DNA of 64,000 bases from Streptomyces sp. NBC_01304 (GCF_035975855.1 NZ_CP109055.1:6076001-6140000), one strand, 5' to 3'; positions 25,986-34,716 are shown, numbered from the stretch's first letter. The notes: generated by a model from the letters alone, not told the origin. Program-made: numbers and translations.

Positions 25986-26999
25986 CTACGGCTCCAGCAC
26001 CACCTTGCCCACCGTCCCCCGGTTCTGCAGGGCCAGGTGGGCCGCAGCCGCCTCCGCCAGGGGGAAGCGGGTCACCGCCGGGGTGAGGCGGCCGGAGCCT
26101 GCCTCCTCCAGCGCGGCCAGCTCCAGTACCCGGACCGGGTTGTCGCCACCCCCGGCCTTCGCCATCATCGCCGGCCCGAGCACCGGCACCGAGCTGACGC
26201 CGCGAGCCGCGAACTCCGCCTCGGAGTAGACCGCGTCGCCCCCGCTGTCGATGCCCTCAGCCGTCCAGCCGAAGACGACATGCGTGCCGCCGGGGCCGAG
26301 CAGGTCGACCGCCGCGCGGGCCACGTCGCCGCCCACGCCGTCGAAGACGACCGTGGCCCGGCGGTCGGTGTCGGCGAGGAACTTCCCTGCAAGAGCAGCC
26401 CAGTTGGCGTCCTTGTAGTCGAGCGCGAGGTCGGCGCCGTATCCCTCGACGAGCGCGACCTTCGCCGGGCCGCCGGCCAGGCCGATGACCGTGGCACCCG
26501 CGTTCTTCGCGTACTGCACGATCAGCGAGCCGATGCCGCCCGCCGCGGCCGGCACGACGACCACCGAATCGGGGCCCAGATCAACGAAGTTGAGGATGCC
26601 CATCGTCGTACGCCCGGTGCCGATCATCGCGACGGCCGCCGCCTCGTCGAGCCGTTCCGGGATCTCGTGCAGCCGCTCGGCGCCGACCACCGCGAGCTCG
26701 GCGTACCCGCCGGGCGCGAAGCCGAGGTGGGTGACGACGCGCTTGCCGAGCCAGGCCGGGTCGGTGCCCTCGCCGAGTGCGTCGACGACGCCCGCGACCT
26801 CGCGGCCGGGGATGGTGGGCAGCTCGGGGAGCTGGGGCAGCGGGCCCTGCATGCCCTCGCGGATCGCGGTGTCGAGCAGGTGCACACCGGCCGCCTTCAC
26901 GGCTATGCGGACCTGGCCGGGGCCCGGCTCGGGTGCCTCGGTCTTCTCGTAGGTGAGGTTCTCGGCCGGGCCGAAGGCGTGCAGGCGGACGGCGTGCAT
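25986..26999 (-). CDS. Zinc-independent quinone oxidoreductase (MDR superfamily)
   Basis: Medium-chain dehydrogenase/reductase of 337 residues, of the quinone oxidoreductase/enoyl reductase type. The GroES-like fold carries the family motif GREVAGVVDALGEG; the NADPH-binding stretch VVVPAAAGGIGSLIVQYAK (AxxGGIG) follows. No structural zinc Cys cluster is present, so it is a zeta-crystallin-like enzyme. ATG at 26999 has GGGGAG nine bases upstream. The physiological substrate is unknown. Confidence 0.88.
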   Translation of the reverse strand: MHAVRLHAFGPAENLTYEKTEAPEPGPGQVRIAVKAAGVHLLDTAIREGMQGPLPQLPELPTIPGREVAGVVDALGEGTDPAWLGKRVVTHLGFAPGGYAELAVVGAERLHEIPERLDEAAAVAMIGTGRTTMGILNFVDLGPDSVVVVPAAAGGIGSLIVQYAKNAGATVIGLAGGPAKVALVEGYGADLALDYKDANWAALAGKFLADTDRRATVVFDGVGGDVARAAVDLLGPGGTHVVFGWTAEGIDSGGDAVYSEAEFAARGVSSVPVLGPAMMAKAGGGDNPVRVLELAALEEAGSGRLTPAVTRFPLAEAAAAHLALQNRGTVGKVVLEP

Positions 27000-27081
27000 G
27001 GTGACTCCCCTGGGTGCTTCTGCTTTTCCCTGTCAGTGCGTCGGTACGGGAGTCAGCCTGCTACCTCAAGCTTGGTCGAGG

Positions 27082-28251
27082 TCAAGCGGCGATCCGGTGG
27101 CCGGCCCGCAGGGCGAGCGTCGCCGCCTCGATGGCGCTGGTGAAGGACACCTCCGACAGGACGCCGGGCGCCGCCACTTGGTCGCCCGCGAGGTAGACGC
27201 CGTTGCCGCGGTCGATGGCCGGGCGGTCCCGCCAGGTGGTGCCCGGCCGGTCGACCGCCCCGGTCCGTCCTGCGGCGAGGGCTTCGCGACGCCACAGGAC
27301 GCGCTCGCGCCAGCCCGGGAAGCCGAGGTCGAGGAGGTGCTCGGCGCGCCGGACGCCGTCGGCCTTCGACTCGCCCGGGGCGATGGGGACTTGGCCCTGG
27401 ATCACCTGCTCGCCCCGGGGTGCGAGGGTGCGGTCGCCGGCGCTGAACCGTTCGATCCAGCCGGGCCGGTCGAGGTCCGACACGATGAAGGCGTCGCCCC
27501 TCCGGGAACGTACCGCCAGATCGATCAGCGCGGTCCGTCCGCTGTCCCAGCGCAGCGAGTCGTCGCCGAGCAGGGCGCGGGCGGCGGGGAGCGAAGTGGC
27601 CACGATGGTGGGGGTGTTGGCGGGTACGTCGGTGAGGCGGGCCCGCGTCTCGACCCGTACGCCGAGGTTCCACGCGCGTGCCACCATCCGCTCGATGACC
27701 GAGCTCCAGCCGCCGCGCGGGTAGTGCGCCTCCGGCGGCACCTTGGTGGCGCGGCGAAGGCGCTCGTGGACGAAGGCCGCGGAGAGCGCGCCCGGGTCGT
27801 GGTGGAAGAGCGCGACGGCCGCGAAGTTGGCGGCCGCCCTGGCTCCTTCCTCGCCGACCTCGGCGGTGGCCCAGGTGTGGAAGTCGACGTCCACGGGCGC
27901 CTGTTCGGGCTTGCGGCGCAGCAGCTTCAGCATGGCGAGGGGCGGTACGCGGCGGAGTTCGCCCTTGTGGTGGAGGCGGAGCCTGGCCGCCTGCAGCGGG
28001 GGGATCGGGGCGAGCGGGCCGATGAGGTCGCGCTGCTTGAGCCAGGCCCAGTGCGGGCCGCCGTTGTAGAGGGCGTGCGGGCCTTCGTTGGTGCGGTAGC
28101 CGTCGGTTTCGGTGGTGCGGGCACGGCCGCCGAGGGTGTCGTGCGACTCGCACAGCCGGACCCTGGCGCCCGCCTCGGCGGCGGTGATCGCCGCGGTGAG
28201 TCCGGCGAAGCCGCCGCCGATGACGGTGAGCTGGCGCGTGCGTTGGGGCAT
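27082..28251 (-). CDS. FAD-dependent amine-oxidase/phytoene-desaturase-like protein
   Basis: Flavoprotein of 389 residues. The FAD-binding start is LTVIGGGFAGLTAAITAAEAG, with the second glycine cluster LGGRARTTE typical of flavin amine oxidases and carotenoid desaturases. The C-terminal GVYLAGDQVAAPGVLSEVSF closes the FAD site. No carotenoid genes are nearby. It may be a CrtI/CrtU-like oxidase of unknown substrate. It follows the MDR gene's promoter on the same strand. Confidence 0.85.
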   Translation of the reverse strand: MPQRTRQLTVIGGGFAGLTAAITAAEAGARVRLCESHDTLGGRARTTETDGYRTNEGPHALYNGGPHWAWLKQRDLIGPLAPIPPLQAARLRLHHKGELRRVPPLAMLKLLRRKPEQAPVDVDFHTWATAEVGEEGARAAANFAAVALFHHDPGALSAAFVHERLRRATKVPPEAHYPRGGWSSVIERMVARAWNLGVRVETRARLTDVPANTPTIVATSLPAARALLGDDSLRWDSGRTALIDLAVRSRRGDAFIVSDLDRPGWIERFSAGDRTLAPRGEQVIQGQVPIAPGESKADGVRRAEHLLDLGFPGWRERVLWRREALAAGRTGAVDRPGTTWRDRPAIDRGNGVYLAGDQVAAPGVLSEVSFTSAIEAATLALRAGHRIAA

Positions 28252-28381
28252 GGGGCGTCTCCTTGCAGGTGCGGGCCCTCTTCGCGGGGGCGCTGCGGGT
28301 CCTTGTCAGGGAGACGGGTGAGGGGGGCGGGGATGTGACATCGCTGGGATTTGGGCATGAGGTGGTCCGTGGCCAGGCGCG

Positions 28382-28496
28382 CAGTTTCCCGCGCCCCTGA
28401 CGGGGAGCAGTTTCCCGCGCCTCTGACGGGGAGCAGTTCCCCGCGCCTCTGACGGGGAGCAGCTCGCCGCGCCTCTGACGGGGCGTAGCTCGCCGT
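28382..28496. repeat. 26-bp tandem repeat, 4.4 copies
   Basis: Units at 28382, 28408, 28434 and 28460 plus a partial one, each with CCGCGCC(C/T)CTGACGGGG. CCCCTGACGGGG folds into a small hairpin in the first unit. It lies between the 5' end of the flavoprotein gene and the 3' end of the pentapeptide gene. There is no spacer diversity, so it is not CRISPR. Confidence 0.88.
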
Positions 28497-28509
28497 GGTC
28501 CTTGTGGGG

Positions 28510-29187
28510 CTACAGAACCCGTACGCCGATCTGTGCCGCGAACACCGGGGCCAGGTCCAGTAGTTGGGCAGGGCTGATCACCGCGCCCGTCAGGCGCTCC
28601 ACGCCCCGCGCGATGCCCAGTTCGGCAGCCTGGCGCAGGTCGACGTCCTTCATGCGGACCCCGGTGAAGTCCGCCCCGCGCAGCACGCAGTCCACGAACT
28701 CGACCCGCTCCAGCGCGGCCCCGCCGAAGTCGGGCTCCAGCAGGACGCAGCCCTCGAAGACGACGTCGCGCAGCCGGGCCTCTCGCAGGTTGAGGTAATC
28801 GATCTTGCCGCCCCGGATCAGTACGCGCTCCAGGACCGCGCCGTGCAGCTGGACCCCGCCCATGCGCGCGTCCACGAGCTCGACATCGCGCAGCGAGGCC
28901 CCCGACAGATCGGTCCCCACGCCGCGCGGCCCGGTCAGTACGGAGTCGATGAAGCGGGCGCCGGCCAGCCCGGTCCCGTCCAGGGCGCATCCCTCGAACG
29001 CGCAGTCCAGGAAGCGTGCCCCGGGCCCGTCCTGCCGCCCCAGGTCGACCTCCGCGAAGACCAGGCCGTCGTAGTCCCCGTCCGGTTCGAGCTCCTCGCC
29101 CGCGCCGCCGAAGTCCCTGAGTGGCGGCAGCTGGATCTCCGGCCGCCGGGCCTGCTTCACCTGTTGGGCCTTGCCTTGTCGTGCCAT
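28510..29187 (-). CDS. Pentapeptide-repeat protein
   Basis: Protein of 225 residues. From about residue 45 to 200 it is built of A(D/N)LXX-type five-residue repeats (for example LSGASLRDVELVDARMGGV, LREARLRDVVFEGC, LRGADFTGVRMKDVD), predicting a right-handed quadrilateral beta helix. Some members mimic DNA and protect gyrase; nothing here identifies the partner. The ATG at 29187 (MARQGKAQQ) is preferred over a start six codons earlier. Confidence 0.87.
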   Translation of the reverse strand: MARQGKAQQVKQARRPEIQLPPLRDFGGAGEELEPDGDYDGLVFAEVDLGRQDGPGARFLDCAFEGCALDGTGLAGARFIDSVLTGPRGVGTDLSGASLRDVELVDARMGGVQLHGAVLERVLIRGGKIDYLNLREARLRDVVFEGCVLLEPDFGGAALERVEFVDCVLRGADFTGVRMKDVDLRQAAELGIARGVERLTGAVISPAQLLDLAPVFAAQIGVRVL

Positions 29188-29197
29188 GCCCCCATGG

Positions 29198-29698
29198 TTA
29201 CGCAACGCGCGGGAAGCGGGCCTGGAGGTCCCAGATCGCCGGGTTCTCCGCCAGGTCCTCGTGCAGATCGCACAGGTCCGCGATCACGTCCTGGAGGAAG
29301 TCGCGGGCCTCGCGGCGCAGGAGGCTGTGCGAGAACGTCAGCGGGGGCTCGCCCTCCGGCTGCCAGTCGGCCTCGATGTCCACCCAGCCGAAGCGGCGCT
29401 CGAAGACCATGCAGTCCGTGGACTCGGTGAAGTCGAGCTCCGCGAACTGCGGCCGGGCGGCGCGGCTGCCCCGCGGGTCCTGGTCGATGCGCTCGACGAT
29501 GTCGCACAGCGCCCACGCGAAGTCGAGGACCGGCACCCATCCCCAGGCTGTGGACAGCTCCCGGTCCGCCTTGGTGTCGGCGAGATAGACGTCGCCGCAG
29601 AACAGGTCGTGCCGCAGCGTGCGGACGTCCACGCTGCGGTAGTCGGTCTGCGGGGGGTCGGGGAAGCGGTTGGAGAGGGCGTAGCCGATGTCGAGCAC
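29198..29698 (-). CDS. Conserved hypothetical protein
   Basis: Soluble protein of 166 residues that I cannot assign to a family with confidence. Acidic and rich in Trp and Asp (WGWVPVLDFAWALCDIVERID, FGWVDIEADWQ), with no signal peptide or membrane helix. The start is GTG at 29698 without an obvious Shine-Dalgarno. It sits between the pentapeptide gene and the SenR-like regulator, all on the minus strand. Confidence 0.65.
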   Translation of the reverse strand: MLDIGYALSNRFPDPPQTDYRSVDVRTLRHDLFCGDVYLADTKADRELSTAWGWVPVLDFAWALCDIVERIDQDPRGSRAARPQFAELDFTESTDCMVFERRFGWVDIEADWQPEGEPPLTFSHSLLRREARDFLQDVIADLCDLHEDLAENPAIWDLQARFPRVA

Positions 29699-29752
29699 GT
29701 ATGTGATGGTGTCACGCCCCGTGGACGGAGCACGCCCTGTGGACGGGGGAGG

Positions 29753-30370
29753 TCAGGACAGCAGGCGCTGCTCCTTCGCCACCGCCACCGCGCCCGCGCG
29801 GGTGTCCACGCCGAGCTTGTCGTAGATCCGGCCCAGATGGGTCTTCACGGTGGCCTCGCTGATGAACAGGGCGCGGGCGATCTCGCGGTTGCCGAGGCCC
29901 CGGGCCAGCTCGCCGAGGATCTCCAGCTCGCGTTCGGTGAGGGTGGGCTGGGGGCTGCGCATGCGGGCCATGACGCGGCTCGCCACGGGCGCGGACAGGG
30001 TCGTACGGCCCTGCGCGGCGGCCTGGATCGCGGCGAAGAGCTCCTCCGGGCGCTCGGCCTTGAGGAGGTAGCCGGTGGCGCCGGCCTCGATGGCGCGGGT
30101 GATGTCGGCGTCCGTGTCGTACGTGGTCAGGACCAGGACGTGTACGCCGGTGGGGGCGATCTGGCGGGTGGCCTCGACGCCGTCGATGCCGGGGCCCAGC
30201 TGGAGGTCCATGAGGACCACGTCCGGCTTGAGTTTCGTGGCGAGGGCGACGGCTTCCTCGCCGGTGCCGGCCTCGCCGACGACCTCGATGTCTTCGGCGC
30301 TGCCCAGGAGGGCGAGCAGGCCTGCGCGGACCACTACGTGGTCGTCGCAGAGGAGGATGCGGACGGTCAT
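29753..30370 (-). CDS. senR: SenR-like NarL-family response regulator
   Basis: Regulator of 205 residues. The receiver has the acidic pair in LLCDDHV and the acceptor Asp in VVLMDLQLG; the LuxR-type helix-turn-helix (LTEREREILGELARGLGNREIA... TVKTHLGRIYDKLG) is at the C-terminus. GGAG lies 4-5 bases before ATG 30370. The partner kinase is encoded 140 bp upstream, and the kinase gene diverges from an HbpS-like gene. This is the arrangement of the HbpS-SenS-SenR redox/heme system described in S. reticuli; the name rests on that synteny. Confidence 0.82.
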   Translation of the reverse strand: MTVRILLCDDHVVVRAGLLALLGSAEDIEVVGEAGTGEEAVALATKLKPDVVLMDLQLGPGIDGVEATRQIAPTGVHVLVLTTYDTDADITRAIEAGATGYLLKAERPEELFAAIQAAAQGRTTLSAPVASRVMARMRSPQPTLTERELEILGELARGLGNREIARALFISEATVKTHLGRIYDKLGVDTRAGAVAVAKEQRLLS

Positions 30371-30396
30371 GGGGCTCCTTGCTGCGGCCGAGCTTG

Positions 30397-30487
30397 ATCA
30401 ATCAGCCCGTCCGGCGTTTGAGGACACCGCCCGGAGGGCGGAAGGCTTCGCCGAATTTCGGGAAGGGGCGGGGTGGGGGTGGGGAAC
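30397..30487 (-). repeat. Dispersed repeat, reverse copy, between senS and senR
   Basis: Reverse core box at 30402-30425, a CCGCCCGGAGGGCGG hairpin, then TTTCGGGAAGGGGCGGGG at about 30456-30473. It lies just past the senS stop, inside the senS-senR intergenic gap. Confidence 0.88.
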
Positions 30488-30510
30488 ATAAGGCGGGGTG
30501 GGGAACATAA

Positions 30511-31665
30511 CTACACGAACGGAACCTTCGCCGAGACCACTGTCCCCTCCCCGGCCCGGGACTCCACCATCAGGGCCCCGCCCAACTGCCGCACCCGCGC
30601 GCGCATCGCCGGCAGCCCATGCCCCCGTACGCCGCGCGCCACCGACCCGTCAGGGTCAAAGCCACGCCCGTCGTCCGCGACATCCAGGATCACCTGGTCC
30701 TCCAGATAGCTGAGCGTCAGCGCGACGAACTCCGCCCCCGAGTGCTCCCGCACATTCGCCAGCGCCCCCTGCGCGATCCGCAGCAGCGCCGACTCCACCC
30801 GGTCGGGCAGCGCCAGCGGCGTCCCGTCGACGCGCACCCGGACCTCGGGGCCGAGCCCCGCCCCCGACTCCCGCGAGGCCAGCCCGCGCAGGGCCGAGAC
30901 CAGGCCGCCCCCCGACGCGAGGTCGGCCGGTGCCAGGTCGTGGACGAAGCGGCGGGCCTCGGCCAGGTTCCGTTCGGCGAAGGACTCGGCCGTACGTACA
31001 TGCGCACGGGCCTTGTCCGGATTCGCGTCCCACACCCGGTCCGCGGCCTGCAGCAGCATCTGCTGGCTGGACAGTCCCTGCGCGAGCGAGTCGTGGATCT
31101 CCATGGCGAGGCGCTGGCGCTCGGCGAGCGTGCCCTCGCGGCGCTCGGTCGCGGCGAGGCGTTCGGCCTGGCGCTGCGTGTGGACGAAGACGGACACCGC
31201 GATCGCGGCGACCGCGGGCGGTGCGAGCACCTGGTTCGGGTCGAAGCCGTCTGCGAGGCGGAGCTGGGCGGCCACGACGAACGCGGTGAGCACGCCCACC
31301 AGGCCGAGCGCAGGACGCGACGGCAACGTACGCAGTCCGGTGTACAGCAGCGGCACCGCACACCACGCGAAGCTCGGCGCGAGGACGACGAGGACCATCC
31401 ACACCCCCACGACCGCCGCGAGCCACGCGACCCGGCGCGGTGTCGGACGGGAGCCGAGGGCCGGACCGAGCACGTGGAGCAGGGCGAGGCCGACGCTGAG
31501 CGCGATGATCCACGGCGTGCGGGTCTCGCCCGGGTGCCGGATCAGGAAGCGGGCCAGGGAGGCGCCGAGCAGCAGGAAGAACGCCATGTGCATGACGGGG
31601 GCGAGCCAGCGGGCATCGGGGTCGACGGGCCCGCTCCGCGCGTGCTGTGCCACCGGTCGCTCCAC
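30511..31665 (-). CDS. senS: SenS-like sensor histidine kinase
   Basis: Membrane kinase of 384 residues. About five N-terminal helices (25-175) precede a HisKA_3 dimerisation domain with phospho-acceptor His in MEIHDSLAQGLSSQQ, and a HATPase with DVADDGRGFDPDG and GHGLPAMRARV. The five-helix sensor and NarL-type catalytic part agree with SenS. The GTG at 31665 has GAAGGAG upstream and is preferred; the frame is open further upstream through the divergent promoter and is not coding there. It should signal to the regulator downstream. Confidence 0.82.
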   Translation of the reverse strand: MERPVAQHARSGPVDPDARWLAPVMHMAFFLLLGASLARFLIRHPGETRTPWIIALSVGLALLHVLGPALGSRPTPRRVAWLAAVVGVWMVLVVLAPSFAWCAVPLLYTGLRTLPSRPALGLVGVLTAFVVAAQLRLADGFDPNQVLAPPAVAAIAVSVFVHTQRQAERLAATERREGTLAERQRLAMEIHDSLAQGLSSQQMLLQAADRVWDANPDKARAHVRTAESFAERNLAEARRFVHDLAPADLASGGGLVSALRGLASRESGAGLGPEVRVRVDGTPLALPDRVESALLRIAQGALANVREHSGAEFVALTLSYLEDQVILDVADDGRGFDPDGSVARGVRGHGLPAMRARVRQLGGALMVESRAGEGTVVSAKVPFV

Positions 31666-31675
31666 GTCGCTCCTT

Positions 31676-31711
31676 CGTCGTACGCGCTGTCGCTCCTCGT
31701 CGTACGCGCTG
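31676..31711. promoter_or_regulatory. Direct repeat in the senS/hbpS divergent promoter
   Basis: CGTCGTACGCGCTG occurs at 31676-31689 and 31698-31711, 22 bp apart start to start (two helical turns). It is a candidate response-regulator site. Confidence 0.45.
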
Positions 31712-31866
31712 CCGAAGCTCGATCGTGTCCCCGTCCGGACCACCCCCGCATCAACCGATCGGATGACGGCCTTGTCGTCCATCGTGCGCGGCGACCGCAG
31801 CCGGTACGTCGACCGCCTGGGCCCGGTTCCGGCCGGAGGATCGAAGCAGAGCAAGCGAGCAGCACA

Positions 31867-31904
31867 CGCAGCAACGTGAGCCGCTCGCAGCAACGCGAAC
31901 CGCT
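31867..31904. repeat. Adjacent 19-bp direct repeats before hbpS
   Basis: CGCAGCAACGTGAGCCGCT (31867-31885) is followed immediately by a second copy with two changes (31886-31904), about 30 bp before the hbpS start. It may be an operator or part of the leader. Confidence 0.5.
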
Positions 31905-31935
31905 CACTCCGAGACTCACACCCGAAGGACCCACC

Positions 31936-32490
31936 ATGAAGAAGCTTTCGCTGCGCGCCCGTGTCCTCATCGGTACGGCCGTCGCCACCACCGTCGCCGC
32001 CGGCGCCTTCGGCAGCCTCTCCGCCAACGCGGCGGCCCCGGCCGCGGCCCCCGCCGCCGTGACCGCCGACGCCGGCAAGGGCAACCTGCAGCAGTCCACG
32101 CACCTGACCGTCGAGGCCGCGACCAAGGCCGCGCAGGTCACCCTGGACGCCGCGAAGAAGGAGAACCAGCGCGTCTCCGTCGCGGTCGTCGACCGCAACG
32201 GCAACACCATCGTCACCCTCCGCGGCGACGGTGCCGGCCCGCAGTCCTACGAGGCCGCGCAGAAGAAGGCGTTCACCGCCGTCTCCTGGAACGCCCCCAC
32301 CTCGGAGCTGGCCAAGCGCCTGGAGCAGGCCCCGACGCTGAAGGACATCCCCGGCACCCTCTTCCTCGCGGGCGGCGCCCCGGTCAAGGCCGACAACGCC
32401 CCGATCGCGGGCATCGGTGTCGCCGGCGCCCCGAGCGGCGACCTGGACGAGAAGTTCGCCCAGGCCGGCGTGGCCTCCCTCGCCAAGTAA
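31936..32490 (+). CDS. hbpS: HbpS-like extracellular heme/redox sensor (GlcG/HbpS family)
   Basis: Secreted protein of 184 residues. A Sec signal peptide (MKKLSLRARVLIGTAVATT...ANAA) is cleaved near residue 31. A GlcG/HbpS domain follows, seen in LTVEAATKAAQVTLDAAKKE, VSVAVVDRNGNTIVTLRGDGAG and the C-terminal IAGIGVAGAP. In S. reticuli this family binds heme and iron, oligomerises and controls SenS autophosphorylation under oxidative stress. GAAGGA precedes the ATG at 31936. The gene is divergent from senS, supporting a three-component system. Confidence 0.85.
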   Translation: MKKLSLRARVLIGTAVATTVAAGAFGSLSANAAAPAAAPAAVTADAGKGNLQQSTHLTVEAATKAAQVTLDAAKKENQRVSVAVVDRNGNTIVTLRGDGAGPQSYEAAQKKAFTAVSWNAPTSELAKRLEQAPTLKDIPGTLFLAGGAPVKADNAPIAGIGVAGAPSGDLDEKFAQAGVASLAK

Positions 32491-32580
32491 CACCGAGCAG
32501 CACCGAGCAACGCCGAGCTGCACCAAGCAACACCAGGTAATCGCGAGGGCGTGGAACCTCGCTGAGCCGGTTCGCATCTA

Positions 32581-32618
32581 GCCGGTGGAACGGCCCCCGT
32601 CCGGGCCGTTCCACCGGC
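32581..32618 (+). terminator. Terminator after hbpS
   Basis: GCCGGTGGAACGGCCC (32581-32596) pairs perfectly with GGGCCGTTCCACCGGC (32603-32618). Confidence 0.9.
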
Positions 32619-32676
32619 TTCGCGCGCAAAGCGGTAGGTAACTCCACAGACCTGTTCAAACCATGTATATGCCGCA

Positions 32677-32682
32677 TAAGAT
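32677..32682 (+). promoter_or_regulatory. -10 box for leaderless M1 peptidase gene
   Basis: TAAGAT followed by 7 bases and GTG 32690. Confidence 0.55.
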
Positions 32683-32689
32683 CCAGTCC

Positions 32690-34132
32690 GTGGAAAATCG
32701 ATCTCGCGTACGCATGGCCGGGGCGGCCGCGTTCACCGCGCTGGCCCTGACCGCCCTCACCGCCTGCTCCGGCTCCGCCGTCACGGGAAAGCCGGGCGAC
32801 GCGGGCGTACGCGATCCGTACTTCCCCAAGCTGGGCAACGGCGGCTATGACGTCGCGCACTACGGCCTGAAGGTCGACTACGACCCGGAGTCGAAGAAGC
32901 TCGCGGGCGAAGCGGAAATCACCGCCCGCGCGACACAGGACCTCAGCGCCTTCAACCTCGACCTCAAGGGCCTGAACGTCGACAAGGTCACCGTCGAGGG
33001 CAAGCCCGCCCGCTTCAACCGCGCGGCCCACGAGTTGACCGTCCGGCCGGACGACGACCTGCGCAAGGGCGAGACCTTCAAGGCCACCGTCCGCTACTCG
33101 GGCAAGCCCGAGACGATCACCGATGCGGACGACTCGACGGAGGGCTGGCTCTACACGGCCGACGGCGCGATCGGCCTCGGCGAGCCGACCGGCTCGATGG
33201 CCTGGTTCCCCGCCAACAATCACCCGAGCGACAAGGCCGCGTACGACATCGAGATCACGGTCCCGAAGGGCCTGACGGCGGTGTCCAACGGGGAGTTGAA
33301 GGAGACGCGGCCCGGCAAGAACGGCCGCTCCACGTTCGTCTGGCACAACGCCGAGCCGATGGCGAGCTATCTCGCGATGGCCGCGATCGGCAAGTACGAG
33401 GTCAAGAAGTCGGACGTGAAGCTGAAGGCCGGGCGGCTGCCCGTCTACACGGCCGTCGATCCGACGAGGGCGGAGGAGAGCGAGGAAGTCCTCGCCGTTA
33501 TCCCCGACGTCATGAAGTGGGGGGAGGACAACTTCGGCGCGTACCCGTTCTCCTCCACCGGTGCGGTCGTCGAGCGCGACGACGACATCGGCTATCACCT
33601 GGAGACCCAGACCAAGCCGGTCTTCGACGGCTCCCCCGACGAGTCGACCCTCGTCCACGAGCTGGCCCACCAGTGGTTCGGCGACTCCGTCACGCCCAAG
33701 TCGTGGCAGGACATGTGGCTCAACGAGGGCTTGGCGACGTACGCGGAGTGGCTGTGGGAGGAGGACACCTACGGCGACTACTCGGCGCAGGACATCTTCG
33801 ACCAGATCTACGCGGGCAAGGGCGACGCCCTCGAAGAATTCGAGATCGACCCCGAGGCTCTCTGGGAGTTCCCGCCCGCCAAGCCCACCAACGCCAAGGC
33901 CATTTCCGGGGATCCGGTCTACAACCGCGGCGCCATGGTGATCCACAAGATCCGCCAGGCCGTCGGCGACGACAAGTTCTACGACATCATCCAGGGCTGG
34001 ACCAAGAAGTACCGCCACTCCAACGCGAACACCGCGGACTTCACCGCGTACGTGGAGGAGAAGGCCGGCAAGAAGCTCGACTCGATCTGGGGCCCCTGGC
34101 TGTACGGCAACGGAAAGCCGAAGAAGCCGTAG
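32690..34132 (+). CDS. M1-family metallopeptidase lipoprotein
   Basis: Secreted zinc aminopeptidase-like lipoprotein of 480 residues. The lipobox is LTAC (lipid Cys26 counting from GTG 32690). An N-terminal beta domain is followed by the catalytic HELAHQW (H323, E324, H327) and the second zinc-ligand helix NEGLATYAEWLWEE. The usual GAMEN exopeptidase motif appears replaced (GAVVERDDDIGYHLE region), so specificity may differ. In-frame ATGs at 32663 and 32669 would add up to nine residues, but the -10 box overlaps that stretch. Confidence 0.87.
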   Translation: MENRSRVRMAGAAAFTALALTALTACSGSAVTGKPGDAGVRDPYFPKLGNGGYDVAHYGLKVDYDPESKKLAGEAEITARATQDLSAFNLDLKGLNVDKVTVEGKPARFNRAAHELTVRPDDDLRKGETFKATVRYSGKPETITDADDSTEGWLYTADGAIGLGEPTGSMAWFPANNHPSDKAAYDIEITVPKGLTAVSNGELKETRPGKNGRSTFVWHNAEPMASYLAMAAIGKYEVKKSDVKLKAGRLPVYTAVDPTRAEESEEVLAVIPDVMKWGEDNFGAYPFSSTGAVVERDDDIGYHLETQTKPVFDGSPDESTLVHELAHQWFGDSVTPKSWQDMWLNEGLATYAEWLWEEDTYGDYSAQDIFDQIYAGKGDALEEFEIDPEALWEFPPAKPTNAKAISGDPVYNRGAMVIHKIRQAVGDDKFYDIIQGWTKKYRHSNANTADFTAYVEEKAGKKLDSIWGPWLYGNGKPKKP

Positions 34133-34174
34133 GAGTCGGAGGAGTCGGAGGAGCCGCAGGAGTCGGGCAGCGGC

Positions 34175-34684
34175 TCAAAGCTCCTTGCGCATCAGCACGC
34201 AAGGCCGCTCCAGCGCCAAGTCCTCGGCGTACCCGATGAGTTCGTAGTCGAGGTTGGTCCAGAACCAGCCCGCCTGGTCGTTGTTCTCCAGGATGGCCAG
34301 GCGCACCGCCTCGCGGCCCGCCTCCCGCAGGCGCTCCTCGATCAGCCGGACCAACTCCCGCCCGATGCCCTTGCGGTGCACCCGCCCGTCGACCAGGAGC
34401 AGCCCGATCCACGGATCGGGGTCGCTGGGGTCCGGGTGCCGCCCGAGCAGGGCCACCAGGCCGACCAGCTTGCCCTCGTAACGGGCGAGCAGCACCTCGG
34501 CCGAGGGATGCGCGAGCTCGTCCGCGAGGGACTTCGCGACCTGCTCCTCGGTGATGTGCGCCGGGTCCGGGAAGTCGCCGCTGAGCGCGAAGAACGCGTG
34601 GTTGGAGGCGTAGAGCCGGGTCACCTCGGTGAGGACGGGGCCGGGCAGCGCGCCGTCGTGGACCGGGAGCGGTTCGAGGATCAT
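34175..34684 (-). CDS. GNAT-family N-acetyltransferase
   Basis: Acetyltransferase of 169 residues. The acetyl-CoA motif A is LLLVDGRVHRKGIGRELVRLIEERL, and LAILENNDQAGWFWTNLDYELIG is motif B. The substrate is unknown. It is transcribed toward the M1 peptidase gene (convergent); ATG 34684 is placed 7 bases after a TACGCT box. Confidence 0.88.
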   Translation of the reverse strand: MILEPLPVHDGALPGPVLTEVTRLYASNHAFFALSGDFPDPAHITEEQVAKSLADELAHPSAEVLLARYEGKLVGLVALLGRHPDPSDPDPWIGLLLVDGRVHRKGIGRELVRLIEERLREAGREAVRLAILENNDQAGWFWTNLDYELIGYAEDLALERPCVLMRKEL

Positions 34685-34691
34685 GTCTGGC

Positions 34692-34697
34692 AGCGTA
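34692..34697 (-). promoter_or_regulatory. -10 box for leaderless acetyltransferase gene (minus)
   Basis: Minus-strand TACGCT followed by 7 bases and the ATG at 34684. Confidence 0.5.
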
Positions 34698-34716
34698 CGA
34701 CTGTGCGACAGCGGAC

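Noticed and set aside
28382..28496. CRISPR-like repeats
   Set aside because: 26-bp units are contiguous with no spacers.
31680..32577. N-terminal extension of the SenS-like kinase into the hbpS gene
   Set aside because: It would overlap the divergent hbpS gene and its promoter; GTG 31665 has a good ribosome-binding site.
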